Below are positions 26,907-35,678 of a stretch of 64,000 nucleotides of DNA, piece by piece; within the stretch, counting starts at the first letter, position 1; each line of letters begins with the position of its first letter. The notes below the pieces were generated by a model. The model was not told the origin of the DNA, did no database searches, and was given only the letters and a program-made list of their open reading frames with translations. This DNA comes from Microbispora siamensis (lineage in GTDB: Bacteria; Actinomycetota; Actinomycetes; Streptosporangiales; Streptosporangiaceae), in assembly GCF_016863095.1 (NCBI RefSeq), contig NZ_BOOF01000004.1, positions 372,001 through 436,000 on the forward strand. Direction: 5' to 3'. The position numbers were made by a program, and so were the translations under genes.

Positions 26907-29900
26907 ATGAAGCCACGTTGGCGGACCCCGGCGGCAGCCGGGCTGTTAACGCTGACAGTGTTGAGCGGCAGGATGTTAACGCTCACAACTCCGGCGTCCG
27001 CCGCGCCGGAGATCCTGCCGGCGCAGTCCCAGGACCAGCTCGGCCTGCCGGTCTTCACCGGCGGCGACCCGGTCCCCGACGAGCCGGTGAGCTACGACCC
27101 GCGACGCATGATGCGGGCCATCTACGACAAGGAGAAGGGCGGCGACTCCTACTGGATCGACCGCATGCTGGCCCGCAAGGGCGACGACCCGGCCGGCCCG
27201 TGGCTGATGAGCCGGGGCAGGGCGGCGTTCATGAAGGAGCACGACCCCGCCGTCATCGGGTTCGGCGGCAGCCTCGCCTACTGGGAGAGCATCGACAACC
27301 GCGACGCGTACGCCGTGGATCTGGGCACCGCCCTGCGGGAGAACGTCGCCGAGCGGCTGCAGATGCCCAGCCACTGGGAGGGCGTCTACACCGGCGACGG
27401 GCTGTCGGTCGTGGTCAGGAAGTTCATCACGCATGAGAACGTGCTGGTCACCACGCTTGAGATCACCAACACCGGCGCCGCGCAACGCTCGGTGCCGGTG
27501 ACCGTGACCTCGCCGTACGCGAAGACGGCGGACGGCGACCGCGAGCTGACCGGGGTCGTGACCGCCAAGAACCGGCTCACCACGATCTTCCCCAGGCTCA
27601 GCGGCGACGGCCTGAAGGTGGACGGCGCCGCGCTGAAGGGCACGCTGACCATCGCCCCGGGCAAGACCGTGCGCACCAAGGTCCAGCTCGGGCTGGTCAC
27701 CGAGGAACTGCCGGGCTCCCGCGAGGAGTACGACGGCTACAAGGGACGCTCGCCGGAGAAGGCGCTGACCAGGCAGTTGAAGGACTACAACGCCTGGTGG
27801 GCGGACAACGTGCCCTACATGGACGTGCCGGACGAGAACATCAAGAAGTTCGTCTACTACCGCTGGTGGTTGATGCGCTTCAACTTCCTCGATGCGGACA
27901 TCCCGGGCAACGACTTCCAGTTCCCCACGTCGGTCGAGGGCGCGCTCGGCTACAACAACGCGATCGTGCTGACCGTGCCGATGTTCATCCAGGACCTCAA
28001 GTATCTGCGCGACCCCATCTACTCCTACGGGCCGTGGGTGTCGGCGGGCGAGGTCTCCAAGAACTCCAAGTACACCGACAACCCCGGTGACCCGGAGAAC
28101 TGGAGCAACAGCTACACCCAGTACATCTCGGCCAGCGCCCTGGAGAGCTACCGCCTGCACGGCGGACAGCCCGGCATCCTGCGCAACCTGGCGCGGTACG
28201 CCGAGAAGGACGTCTACGGCCAGCTCAACGCGTACGACTCCAACAAGAACGGCGTCATCGAGTACGACTGGGAGGCGATGACGGGCAACGACGCGGACGC
28301 CGTGTCGTTCCACTACTACGGCGGCGCCAACGAGCGGGCCGAGGGCGCCTACGTCTACGCCAACGCGATGGCCGCCGCGAAGGCGTACGAGCTGATCGGC
28401 GACAGCGCCAAGGCGGCCGAGATGCGCGGCGTGGCCGACAAGGTCAAGAACGGCGTCCTGACGCTGCTGTGGGACGACAAGGACAAGGTGTTCAAGCACC
28501 GCGACCTGCGCACGGGCAACCTGATCCCGTGGAAGGAGTCCAACAACTACATCCCGTTCGCCACCGGGCTGGTGCCGGCCGACGAGCCGAAGTACCGCGA
28601 GGCGCTGCGGCTGTGGACCGACCCCGCCGAGTATCCGATCTTCCCCTTCTACACGGCCAACCAGAAGGACAAGGCCGAGGCGGCCGCCCAGGGCAAGCCG
28701 GGGTCGAACAACTTCTCCCAGATCAACTCCACCCGGGACTTCTCGCTGTTCTCCAAGGCGCTGCACGAGTACTCCTCGCCGTACATCACCCCGGAGATGT
28801 ACAAGCAGTTGCTCTACTGGAACGCCTGGGCGCAGTTCGTCGGCGGCGACACCCGCTGGCCGGACGCCAACGAGTTCTGGGCGAACTGGAACCCGCAGAC
28901 CAAGAGCATCGACTACCGCTCCTGGATCCACCACACCATCCTCGGCAGCAGCAACTGGACGGTCATCGAGGACGTCATGGGGCTGCGCCCGCGCGACGAC
29001 GCGAAGGTCGAGCTGTGGCCGGTGGACATCGGCTGGGACCACTTCACGGTCAACGACATCGACTACCGGGGCCACGACCTGACCATCGTCTGGGACAAGC
29101 CGGACGGCGACGTGAAGTATCGCGGCGTGCCCGAGGGCTACTCGATCTTCATCGACGGCAAGCGCAAGGTCACCCTGGCGGGCCTGGCCCACGCCGTCTG
29201 GGACCCCGCGACGGGACGTGTCGAGGGTGGCCAGGTCCTGCACAGCGAGGCCGCGCACCAGCTCAAGGCGCCGACCGAGGTGAAGCTCAAGGGCGACAGG
29301 ATCGAGGACCTCTTCGCCAAGGCCGGGGTGTCGCTCGACGGCGACGCGCCCAACCTGGTCAGGTCGGCCACCGCCTCGTACGGCGACCCGGCGGGCGCGG
29401 TGGACGGCTTCACGATCAACGAGCCCTACTGGGGGAGCAAGGGGTCGGGCAAGGCCTCCGACTGGCTGGAGGTGGACCTCGGCTCGGCGCGGCCCGTGGA
29501 CGACGTGCGGCTGTACTTCTCCAACGACCGCAAGCCGGGCGGATACAGCGAGCCCGCGCTCTACACGATCCAGTACCTCGACGGGTCCGAATGGAAGGAC
29601 GTGCCCGGTCAGGCCAAGTCGCCGGTCTACCCCCGGGCCAACCTCAACGAGGTGCGCTTCCCCTCGATCAGCACGGCGAAGCTGCGCGTGGTGGTCACGC
29701 ACCGGCCGGGGTACGCCACCGGCCTGAAGGAGGTACAGGCGTTCTCCAGCGGCGGCAGGGCGCCGTCCGCCGAGAACCGGGCACCGTACGCGCTGGTCGT
29801 GCGGGACGAGAGCGTGAACCGGCCGGGGCAGGTGCGCCTGAACGCGGTGGTCAAGGACGACGGGCTGCCGTCCGGGCAGCTCACCGCCGCCTGGGACCTC

Positions 29901-30950
29901 GTGGACGGGCCGGGTGAGGCGTTCTTCAGCGACCCGTCCGGTGCGACGGGCACGACGGTCTCGTTCACGAAGGCGGGCACCTACCGGGTGCGGCTTACCG
30001 CCGCGGACGGCGCGCTGACGACCCGGACGACGGTCACCGTCACGGCGACCGAGCAGGCCGAGGACGTGAACATCGCCGCGAACGCGACGCCCACCGCCTC
30101 CTACACCTCACCCTGGGAGAAGGTGAGCGCGGTCAACGACGGCATCGACCCGCCGCGGTCCAACGACGCCGTGAACCCCCGCTGGGGCACCTGGCCGCAG
30201 CAGGGCACGCAGTGGGTGCAGCTCGAATGGCCCGCACCTGTCAAGGTGAACAAGTCGGACGTCTACTTCTTCGACGACGGCGGCGGCGTCCGGGTCCCCG
30301 CCTCCTGGAAGATCCAGTACTGGGACGGCGCCGCGTTCAAGGACATCCAGGCCGACTATCCCGTCGCAGCCGACAAATACAACACCGTGTCGTTCGACCC
30401 GGTGACCACGACCCGGCTGCGCGTGGTGCTCGAGTCCGGGCAGGGCTCGGTCGGGCTGCTGGAGTGGAAGACGTACGCGGTGCGGCCCGACGGCGTGCGG
30501 CCCGTGCACGTGCCCACGCTGGTGAACACGCTGCCCGAGCTGCCGGCCTCGGTGGAGACCACGTACGCCGACGGCGGGCGGGGCACGGCCAAGGTCACCT
30601 GGCAGCCGGTCACGCTCGACCAGGTGAAGACCGGCGGCAGCAGCTTCACTGTCGCGGGCCTGGCCGAGGGCGTGCGCGACGCGGTCCACGCCACGGTCTA
30701 CGTGCGCACCACCGACGCGGTCACCGTCACCTCGATCGCCGAGGAGAGCGTGACCACGCGGGCCGGAACCGCTCCGTCGCTGCCCGGCACCGTCGTCGCC
30801 ACCTACAACGACGGCTCGAAGGACAGCCGGGTGAAGGTCACGTGGGACGCGGTCGATCCCGCGAGGTACGCCGCCCCGGGCACGTTCACCGTCACCGGCC
30901 ACGTGGCCGGCAGCACGGTCGAGGCCAAGGCGGTGGTGACCGTCACCTGA
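26907..30950 (+). CDS. Large secreted multidomain glycoside hydrolase
   Basis: A 1347-residue exported protein. The ATG at 26907 has GGAGAGGTC before it and gives a signal peptide ending TTPASAAPE. Residues about 90-270 form a beta-sandwich, and about 280-740 an (alpha/alpha)6-barrel of the MGH1/GH63-like kind (WWADNVPYMDVPDENIKKF, FQFPTSVEGALGYN, FWANWNPQTKSIDYRSWIHH). Then come a discoidin (F5/8-C) domain (NLVRSATASYGDPAGAVDG), a PKD/Ig-like segment, a second discoidin domain (NIAANATPTASYTSPWEKV) and two bacterial Ig-like group 4 repeats (ASVETTYADG, GTVVATYNDG). It probably debranches plant or microbial polysaccharide; the substrate is unknown. Confidence 0.85.
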   Translation: MKPRWRTPAAAGLLTLTVLSGRMLTLTTPASAAPEILPAQSQDQLGLPVFTGGDPVPDEPVSYDPRRMMRAIYDKEKGGDSYWIDRMLARKGDDPAGPWLMSRGRAAFMKEHDPAVIGFGGSLAYWESIDNRDAYAVDLGTALRENVAERLQMPSHWEGVYTGDGLSVVVRKFITHENVLVTTLEITNTGAAQRSVPVTVTSPYAKTADGDRELTGVVTAKNRLTTIFPRLSGDGLKVDGAALKGTLTIAPGKTVRTKVQLGLVTEELPGSREEYDGYKGRSPEKALTRQLKDYNAWWADNVPYMDVPDENIKKFVYYRWWLMRFNFLDADIPGNDFQFPTSVEGALGYNNAIVLTVPMFIQDLKYLRDPIYSYGPWVSAGEVSKNSKYTDNPGDPENWSNSYTQYISASALESYRLHGGQPGILRNLARYAEKDVYGQLNAYDSNKNGVIEYDWEAMTGNDADAVSFHYYGGANERAEGAYVYANAMAAAKAYELIGDSAKAAEMRGVADKVKNGVLTLLWDDKDKVFKHRDLRTGNLIPWKESNNYIPFATGLVPADEPKYREALRLWTDPAEYPIFPFYTANQKDKAEAAAQGKPGSNNFSQINSTRDFSLFSKALHEYSSPYITPEMYKQLLYWNAWAQFVGGDTRWPDANEFWANWNPQTKSIDYRSWIHHTILGSSNWTVIEDVMGLRPRDDAKVELWPVDIGWDHFTVNDIDYRGHDLTIVWDKPDGDVKYRGVPEGYSIFIDGKRKVTLAGLAHAVWDPATGRVEGGQVLHSEAAHQLKAPTEVKLKGDRIEDLFAKAGVSLDGDAPNLVRSATASYGDPAGAVDGFTINEPYWGSKGSGKASDWLEVDLGSARPVDDVRLYFSNDRKPGGYSEPALYTIQYLDGSEWKDVPGQAKSPVYPRANLNEVRFPSISTAKLRVVVTHRPGYATGLKEVQAFSSGGRAPSAENRAPYALVVRDESVNRPGQVRLNAVVKDDGLPSGQLTAAWDLVDGPGEAFFSDPSGATGTTVSFTKAGTYRVRLTAADGALTTRTTVTVTATEQAEDVNIAANATPTASYTSPWEKVSAVNDGIDPPRSNDAVNPRWGTWPQQGTQWVQLEWPAPVKVNKSDVYFFDDGGGVRVPASWKIQYWDGAAFKDIQADYPVAADKYNTVSFDPVTTTRLRVVLESGQGSVGLLEWKTYAVRPDGVRPVHVPTLVNTLPELPASVETTYADGGRGTAKVTWQPVTLDQVKTGGSSFTVAGLAEGVRDAVHATVYVRTTDAVTVTSIAEESVTTRAGTAPSLPGTVVATYNDGSKDSRVKVTWDAVDPARYAAPGTFTVTGHVAGSTVEAKAVVTVT

Positions 30951-30968
30951 TCCGTGTTGTTCGGGGCA

Positions 30969-31000
30969 GCCCCCGGGCCCGCCTGACAGGGCCCGGGGGC
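30969..31000. terminator. Bidirectional terminator
   Basis: A 12-bp perfect stem (GCCCCCGGGCCC) with an 8-base loop, between the convergent stops of the secreted glycoside hydrolase and the SMI1/KNR4 gene. Confidence 0.85.
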
Positions 31001-31001
31001 G

Positions 31002-31817
31002 TCACCCCCGGGTGCTCTCCCACTCCAGTTCGCCCTTGACCACCTTCGGCCGCCAGCCGCGGATCGGCCTGCCGGTCTCCAGCGACCTCGCGGTCGCCTT
31101 CAGCAGGGCCAGATAGGACGGCCACACCACGTCGCCCTCCAGCGTGAGCCCCTCCTCGTTGAAGAACTCGCCGGTCTTCCCGGTGCGGGTGTCGACGAAG
31201 AGGTTCCCGCCGTCGTTGGCGTAGGCGAAGGGGATCAGGTGGCCGTTCCACCAGTCGTCGAGCAAGTCGTTCCCGTCGCCGCAGAGCATCTTCCACTCCG
31301 AGCGGATGTCCTTGGCGGACATCAGCTCGTAGAAGGGGGCGGGGCCGAACCCCCAGGAGCCCCCGCCGTCGTGCCGCAGCAGCGAGGCGCGCAGGTCGTG
31401 GGGGAAGCGCAGCCCCATCGCCGCCTCCGACCTGGCGATGTCCAGGGGGCGGGCCGGGGGCCGGAGCCGCTTGAACGTGACGGGCGCCCTGCGGGCCAGC
31501 CATCGCTCGACGCGCCGCCACACCGCGTTCACCTGGGCCGTGACGCGCGGGCCCGGCACTCGCACCCGGGGCGTACGGCGGGGCGGCAGGCACCCGCCGG
31601 CCCGCAACTCCTCCGCCGTCGGTTTCTCCGGCGTCGGCTCAGCCGTGGGCGTGGGGCTGGGGGACGGCCGGGGGCCGCCGGCGCAGCCCGGCCGCGCGGG
31701 GGCGGGGTCCTCGGCCCAGCGCAGCTCGCAGCCCGCCGTGACGACCGGATACCAGTCCCGCAGCGCCGCACCCCGTCGGCCGCGTCCAGGTCGCCCGCCA
31801 TCACCAGGTCCTCGCAC
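31002..31817 (-). CDS. SMI1/KNR4 (SUKH) domain protein, downstream half
   Basis: The C-terminal 190 residues are a clear SUKH domain (MGLRFPHDLRASLLRHDGG, WWNGHLIPFAYANDGGNLF, DTRTGKTGEFF). The N-terminal part is a Pro/Thr linker (SPTPTAEPTPEKPTAEE) after a short WYPVVTAGCELRWAE segment. There is no convincing start site; the upstream frame overlaps the preceding SUKH gene by 289 bases in another phase. It may be the second half of a single tandem-SUKH protein broken by a frameshift near 31770-31800. SUKH proteins are often immunity proteins in contact-toxin systems, but no toxin is visible here. Confidence 0.65.
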   Translation of the reverse strand: MRGPGDGGRPGRGRRGAALRDWYPVVTAGCELRWAEDPAPARPGCAGGPRPSPSPTPTAEPTPEKPTAEELRAGGCLPPRRTPRVRVPGPRVTAQVNAVWRRVERWLARRAPVTFKRLRPPARPLDIARSEAAMGLRFPHDLRASLLRHDGGGSWGFGPAPFYELMSAKDIRSEWKMLCGDGNDLLDDWWNGHLIPFAYANDGGNLFVDTRTGKTGEFFNEEGLTLEGDVVWPSYLALLKATARSLETGRPIRGWRPKVVKGELEWESTRG

Positions 31818-32422
31818 TTGCTCCCGTTGACGTAGTCGATGTCGGACGCCCCGAGCAGGCCGTACGACCGCGGGAGCCGGAACCCCGCCCCGAGGTTGCC
31901 GTCGGCGCCGTCATGCCGCAGGTAGGAGACGTACAGGTCGTCGGGCAGCCGGCGTCCGTGATCGGCCTCCCATCGGGCGAGGTCCTGCGGGTCGGCGCCG
32001 AACTTGAGCTTCCGCAGGGTGGCCGAGGCGTGCGCGCCCAGCCAGCGTTCGACGCGGTCCCACGCCTGGTTCACCCGGGCGGTGACCCCCGGATCGGGCG
32101 TACGCGGGACGTACGTGGGCTCGTTGCCCACGAAAACCGGCTCCTGCGTGTCCACGGTCAGGGCCCCGGCCGCGGCCCCGTCGTCCTCCCACTGGATCGG
32201 TGGGCAGCCGATGGCCTTCGCCTCCTCCGGGGTGAGGGCGTTGGCCTTGACCTTCGCTTCGAACTCGGGATCACCGCAAGACAGCGACATCGAATCGCCG
32301 GAGGACACGGACAGGCAGGTCACCGCCTCCTCCATGAGGTCCGGCTCGCCCATGAGCCCTGCCATCAGGAGCACGGCCACGAGCGCCGGCCGTACGATAC
32401 GCGCCCACCGGAGTCCGATCAC
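31529..32422 (-). CDS. Exported SMI1/KNR4 (SUKH) protein, probably frameshifted
   Basis: The GTG start gives a signal-peptide-like MIGLRWARIVRPALVAVLLM. A SUKH domain follows (GRRLPDDLYVSYLRHDGADG, then SYGLLGASDIDYVNG). After VMAGDLDAADG the translation turns into an arginine/alanine/proline-rich tail with no family resemblance, as expected when the GC-rich sequence is read out of phase. In the other phase the sequence continues sensibly into the downstream SUKH half. The two halves share TARVNQAWDRVERWLG / TAQVNAVWRRVERWLA, so they arose by duplication. It begins nine bases after the HEAT-like gene. Confidence 0.6.
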   Translation of the reverse strand: MIGLRWARIVRPALVAVLLMAGLMGEPDLMEEAVTCLSVSSGDSMSLSCGDPEFEAKVKANALTPEEAKAIGCPPIQWEDDGAAAGALTVDTQEPVFVGNEPTYVPRTPDPGVTARVNQAWDRVERWLGAHASATLRKLKFGADPQDLARWEADHGRRLPDDLYVSYLRHDGADGNLGAGFRLPRSYGLLGASDIDYVNGSKCEDLVMAGDLDAADGVRRCGTGIRSSRRAASCAGPRTPPPRGRAAPAAPGRPPAPRPRLSRRRRNRRRRSCGPAGACRPAVRPGCECRARASRPR

Positions 32423-32431
32423 CCGCGCACT

Positions 32432-33949
32432 TTATCGATCTTGCTGGTCCGCTCGCAGGTGCCACTTGAGAATGCGCACGGTCCGCTCGCCCAGCACGTC
32501 GTACGCCCGCTCGATCAGCACCGCCAGCTCGCGGCGGAGCGGCTCGGGGGGTCCCACGTACGCGGTGGCCGCCTGCCGGTCGAGCCAGTTGCGCACGTCC
32601 GCCCGCGCCCGCTCGCGGAGCGACTCGTCCGGCCCCGCCAGCAGGATCAGGTCGGCCTTGAGGCGGTTCCACACGTGCGTCCCGGCGAGCAACCGGTAGG
32701 CCGCTCGCCGTACGTGAGGCGGGCGGCCACTGTCGAACAAGGGCCACAAGCGGTCCTCGGGCGGGGGCGCGGTGCGCAACGCCTCGGCGGCGCGGCGGAC
32801 GACGATCGGCGCGGGATCGACGAGCATCGCGGCGAGGTCGACTTGCGCGCCCAGGCGGGACGCGGCACGTACGGCCTCTGCCCGCACGCGGGGGTTCTCG
32901 CCGGCCAGGTAAGGCAGGACGGTCGGGGCGTCGGCGGGAGTGCCGCACTCACCCAGCCCCGCGACCAGGTGTCGTAGTCCGTGGCCCGGTCGCTCGTTCA
33001 GCAGGCGGCGGTAGAACTCCGCCGGGTCGCCGCCGGCACGCCGGACCGCCCACTGCGCGGTCAGCCGCACCACCGAGGAGCCGTCGCCGAGCATCCGCTC
33101 TCCGTGCTCCGGCGCGCCGAGCCGCACCAGGGCGGTCAGCGCCGTGGCACGCACCTGGGCCGCCCGGTTCGCCAGCAGCACCCGCAGCAGCTCGGGACGG
33201 TCCAGCCCGGCGACCGCCTCCGCGCACAGCGTCCGGCAGGTCACGTCTTCCTCGTGCTGCGCCGCGTGAACCAGGTCCGCCTCGCCGAGACGCCCGCCGT
33301 CGAGGCAGGCCCGGTAGGCGAACCGGCGCGTGGGGATGTCGGCGCTGCTCCGCAGGGCCGTGAGGACCTCGCCGCACGCCCGCGTGATCGCGTCGCGCAC
33401 CATGCGGACGACCGCTTCGCCGCGTCGCCGTCCCCCGAGCCGTACGGCGACCGGCGCGACGGTCTCCAGGACGGTCACGGTGGGCGTCGCGAGCGCCTGT
33501 TCCAGGACGTCCGCCGCCGCCGACCGCACCTCGGGCACCCAGTCGGCGGCCCGGATCACCAAGATCGGCAGCAGCCGTGGATCGTGGCGCATGGCGGGGT
33601 GCCGGACGGCGCGCTCCCGCTCGTGGCCGTCGTGGACGCAGGCCGCCGCCAGTACGGCGAGCGAGGTGTCCGGCATGGGGGGCTTGCGACGCAGGCGCCA
33701 CAGCCCGCGCGGCTCAGGTGCCGTGGCGACTGTGGGTGCTTCGTACCACGTCGCACGCCGCGCGGGGTCGAGCTCGGACCACAGCCAGGGCGGGGCCGCC
33801 GCCAGGGCGTCGAGAGCGCGCTCGGCGTGCTCGCGATCGGCCGCCGCCCGGAGCAGTGCCGTCCACAGGTCCCACAGCACGTACAGGTGACCCGGCGCGG
33901 CCCTGGCGATGAGCGTCTCGACGGTTTCGACCACCTCACCATGATCCAC
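32432..33949 (-). CDS. HEAT-repeat-like protein
   Basis: About 505 residues, almost entirely helical, with repeated units of about 35 residues such as RPELLRVLLANRAAQVRATALTA-type pairs and ENPRVRAEAVRAASRLGAQ, typical of HEAT/PBS-lyase repeats. No catalytic motif or signal peptide is seen. GTG at 33949 is preferred because the frame further upstream runs through two tRNA-like genes. It is followed closely by the SUKH gene and preceded by the tRNA-like pair, so it may share their transcript. Probably a scaffold; function unknown. Confidence 0.75.
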   Translation of the reverse strand: MDHGEVVETVETLIARAAPGHLYVLWDLWTALLRAAADREHAERALDALAAAPPWLWSELDPARRATWYEAPTVATAPEPRGLWRLRRKPPMPDTSLAVLAAACVHDGHERERAVRHPAMRHDPRLLPILVIRAADWVPEVRSAAADVLEQALATPTVTVLETVAPVAVRLGGRRRGEAVVRMVRDAITRACGEVLTALRSSADIPTRRFAYRACLDGGRLGEADLVHAAQHEEDVTCRTLCAEAVAGLDRPELLRVLLANRAAQVRATALTALVRLGAPEHGERMLGDGSSVVRLTAQWAVRRAGGDPAEFYRRLLNERPGHGLRHLVAGLGECGTPADAPTVLPYLAGENPRVRAEAVRAASRLGAQVDLAAMLVDPAPIVVRRAAEALRTAPPPEDRLWPLFDSGRPPHVRRAAYRLLAGTHVWNRLKADLILLAGPDESLRERARADVRNWLDRQAATAYVGPPEPLRRELAVLIERAYDVLGERTVRILKWHLRADQQDR

Positions 33950-33960
33950 GCTGTGGAGGT

Positions 33961-34032
33961 CCTCGCCGGCCGGGCTCGAACCGGCGTCCACCCGGGCCCG
34001 AGCCGGGCGCTCTACCGCTGAGCTACGACGAG
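33961..34032 (-). tRNA. Probable tRNA-Pro (CGG), divergent sequence
   Basis: Read on the minus strand it folds with acceptor CTCGTCG/CGGCGAG, TA at positions 8-9, D stem GCTC/GAGC and anticodon stem CCCGG/CCGGG. The loop is CTCGGGC (U33, anticodon CGG), followed by variable TGGAC and T arm GCCGG-TTCGAGC-CCGGC. C1-G72 suits proline. CCA is not encoded. It does not resemble ordinary actinobacterial tRNA-Pro outside the conserved positions and sits only 15 bases from a sister copy, so it may be a specialised or decaying tRNA. Confidence 0.6.
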
Positions 34033-34047
34033 GCCGCTCCATCGTGT

Positions 34048-34120
34048 TGGCACCGCCGGCCGGGCTCGAACCGGCGCCCACCCGGAAGAGCCGGGCGTTC
34101 TACCTCTGAACTACGGCGGG
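34048..34120 (-). tRNA. tRNA-like gene, defective anticodon loop, CCA encoded
   Basis: A sister of the neighbouring tRNA. The T arm is identical (GCCGG-TTCGAGC-CCGGC), the D arm is near-identical (GTTC-AGAGGTA-GAAC) and CCA is encoded at 34048-34050. The acceptor pairs 6 of 7 (C1 opposite U72). The same CCCGG/CCGGG stem closes only five bases, CTCTT, so a normal seven-base loop with U33 and an anticodon cannot be formed; shifting the stem gives TCT without U33. It is either a pseudo-tRNA or a structural RNA with a non-decoding role. Confidence 0.5.
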
Positions 34121-34162
34121 CCGGGTACCAGTCTGCTCGACCGTCCCCGGCCACGCCACGGA

Positions 34163-35584
34163 TTAATCCGTCTCCACGATGGGAGGCAGGTCGCCGGTCA
34201 CGACGCCGCCCTGAAGCCCGCGCAGGGCGTCCGGAGCCAGGTCGGGCCGGCCGGCCCTGCCGCTGAACACCCCGGCCCGGCGCAACAGGGCCGCCCACAC
34301 CGGATCGGCGACGGCGACGCCGTGGACAAGCTCGGGGGTGGGCCGGAACACCGCGACACGACGCTTGGGCGCGGGCGCGGTCCAGCCCGACTTCTCCGGG
34401 TCGAGCCCCGCCGTACGGCAGGCCGCCTCGACGTCCGCGCGGGTGCAGGAGGCCGTGCCGTCCAGCACCTCCCACGGCGGCGGCAGCGCGGCCCAGACCC
34501 GGGTGCCGGGATCTACGTCGCCGCCGGTCGAGCGGTGCCAGGCCGCCAGGTCCGCGGCCATCAGCCGCATCGCCTTGCCGGGGCAGGACACGTCCAGCAA
34601 CTCCAGGGCGTCCAGCGAGGCGAGGCATGCCAGCCACCCGGCACGGGCCGCGTTGTAGGCCCCCGCGACAGAGTTCCACGTGCTGGAGTCGTCGCCGGGC
34701 CGGACGATCATCGTCGTCCGGTCCATGGCCGGCCGCCAGCGCCGGCCCAGGAGCCGGGCAGTGTGCCGCATGACCGCGGACCACTGTCCGAGCAGTCGTC
34801 CCCGCTCGCCGTCGGTGAGGCGGTCCAGCACGTCGGATGTGGGCCGGACCTGCGCGATCATCCACCAGTCCGCATCGTCTCCGCATCGGCGGAGCAGGAC
34901 TTCCGCGATCCCGTCGAACGGATTGTCCCGCCCGGAGAGGCTGAACTCGCGGCGCAGTTTGCGGCGCGCCGTGTAGTACGCGACGAAGCAGGCGGCGTCC
35001 GGGTCCGCGACGAACCTCTCCAGCGGAACGCGTGCGCCGAAGCCGGTGACAGCGATCAGCAGCAGCCGCCGCTTTTCCCGCTCGACCTCGAGCGTGTCCG
35101 CCTTCGCGGCGATGCGGCGCAGCATGCGGAACCGGCGGTTGTACTGCCGTTTCGACAGGTCCATCCCGGCGGCCTCCCGGGCCTCGCGGTTGAGCCGGTC
35201 GGCGAGGAAGTCGGTCCGGTCGGGCGTCCATTCGATGGTGCGCCCGACCGTGCCGGCGTACGCCAGCAGGGAGTCGGGGTCGTCGGGGTCCACCTCCGCC
35301 GGAGCGCCGAACAGCCGGGTGGCCGTGGCCACCTGACGCGCTCCGCCGACGGGACGCGCGTAGTCGCTCGACATCGAGGTGAACCACGCGGAGCCGCGCG
35401 AGGAGTGCCGGGCGGCACGGCCCAGCACGAGGCGCTCACGGACCGACAGCCGTCCGGCCAGCGCCTCGAGGATCAGTTCGGCGACGTCCTCCGGCCGGTA
35501 GCGGCGGTCCAGCGAGCCGTGCAGCTCGACGAGCGCGTCCCGGCGGGAGCGCCCGGAACCCTTGCGGTGCTTCATGCCCGCCAT
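34163..35584 (-). CDS. Conserved-looking hypothetical protein
   Basis: A 473-residue soluble protein I do not recognise. It starts with a basic stretch (MKHRKGSGRSRRDALVELHG). It has a long central helical, arginine-rich part (DLSKRQYNRRFRMLRRIAAKAD), WNSVAGAYNAARAGWLACL, and a C-terminal WTAPAPKRRVAVFRPTPELVHG segment. No signal peptide, membrane segment, nucleotide-binding loop or metal cluster is obvious. It ends 43 bases before the tRNA-like pair on the same strand, so co-transcription is possible. The start could also be the ATG nine bases downstream. Coding bias is normal for this genome. Confidence 0.7.
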   Translation of the reverse strand: MAGMKHRKGSGRSRRDALVELHGSLDRRYRPEDVAELILEALAGRLSVRERLVLGRAARHSSRGSAWFTSMSSDYARPVGGARQVATATRLFGAPAEVDPDDPDSLLAYAGTVGRTIEWTPDRTDFLADRLNREAREAAGMDLSKRQYNRRFRMLRRIAAKADTLEVEREKRRLLLIAVTGFGARVPLERFVADPDAACFVAYYTARRKLRREFSLSGRDNPFDGIAEVLLRRCGDDADWWMIAQVRPTSDVLDRLTDGERGRLLGQWSAVMRHTARLLGRRWRPAMDRTTMIVRPGDDSSTWNSVAGAYNAARAGWLACLASLDALELLDVSCPGKAMRLMAADLAAWHRSTGGDVDPGTRVWAALPPPWEVLDGTASCTRADVEAACRTAGLDPEKSGWTAPAPKRRVAVFRPTPELVHGVAVADPVWAALLRRAGVFSGRAGRPDLAPDALRGLQGGVVTGDLPPIVETD

Positions 35585-35678
35585 GATGGCCGCGTGTCCG
35601 CCCGGGAATCGATCGGTTATCCGGCGGCCCGCGAAAAGCCGTTGGGCGTAGGGGCTGGGAGGAGCGAGACTTCCAGGT

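Noticed and set aside
33961-34032. Reading this tRNA as selenocysteine-type or an allo-tRNA because an 8-bp acceptor can be drawn
   Set aside because: Starting one base later gives a standard 7-bp acceptor with TA at 8-9, and there is no long variable arm.
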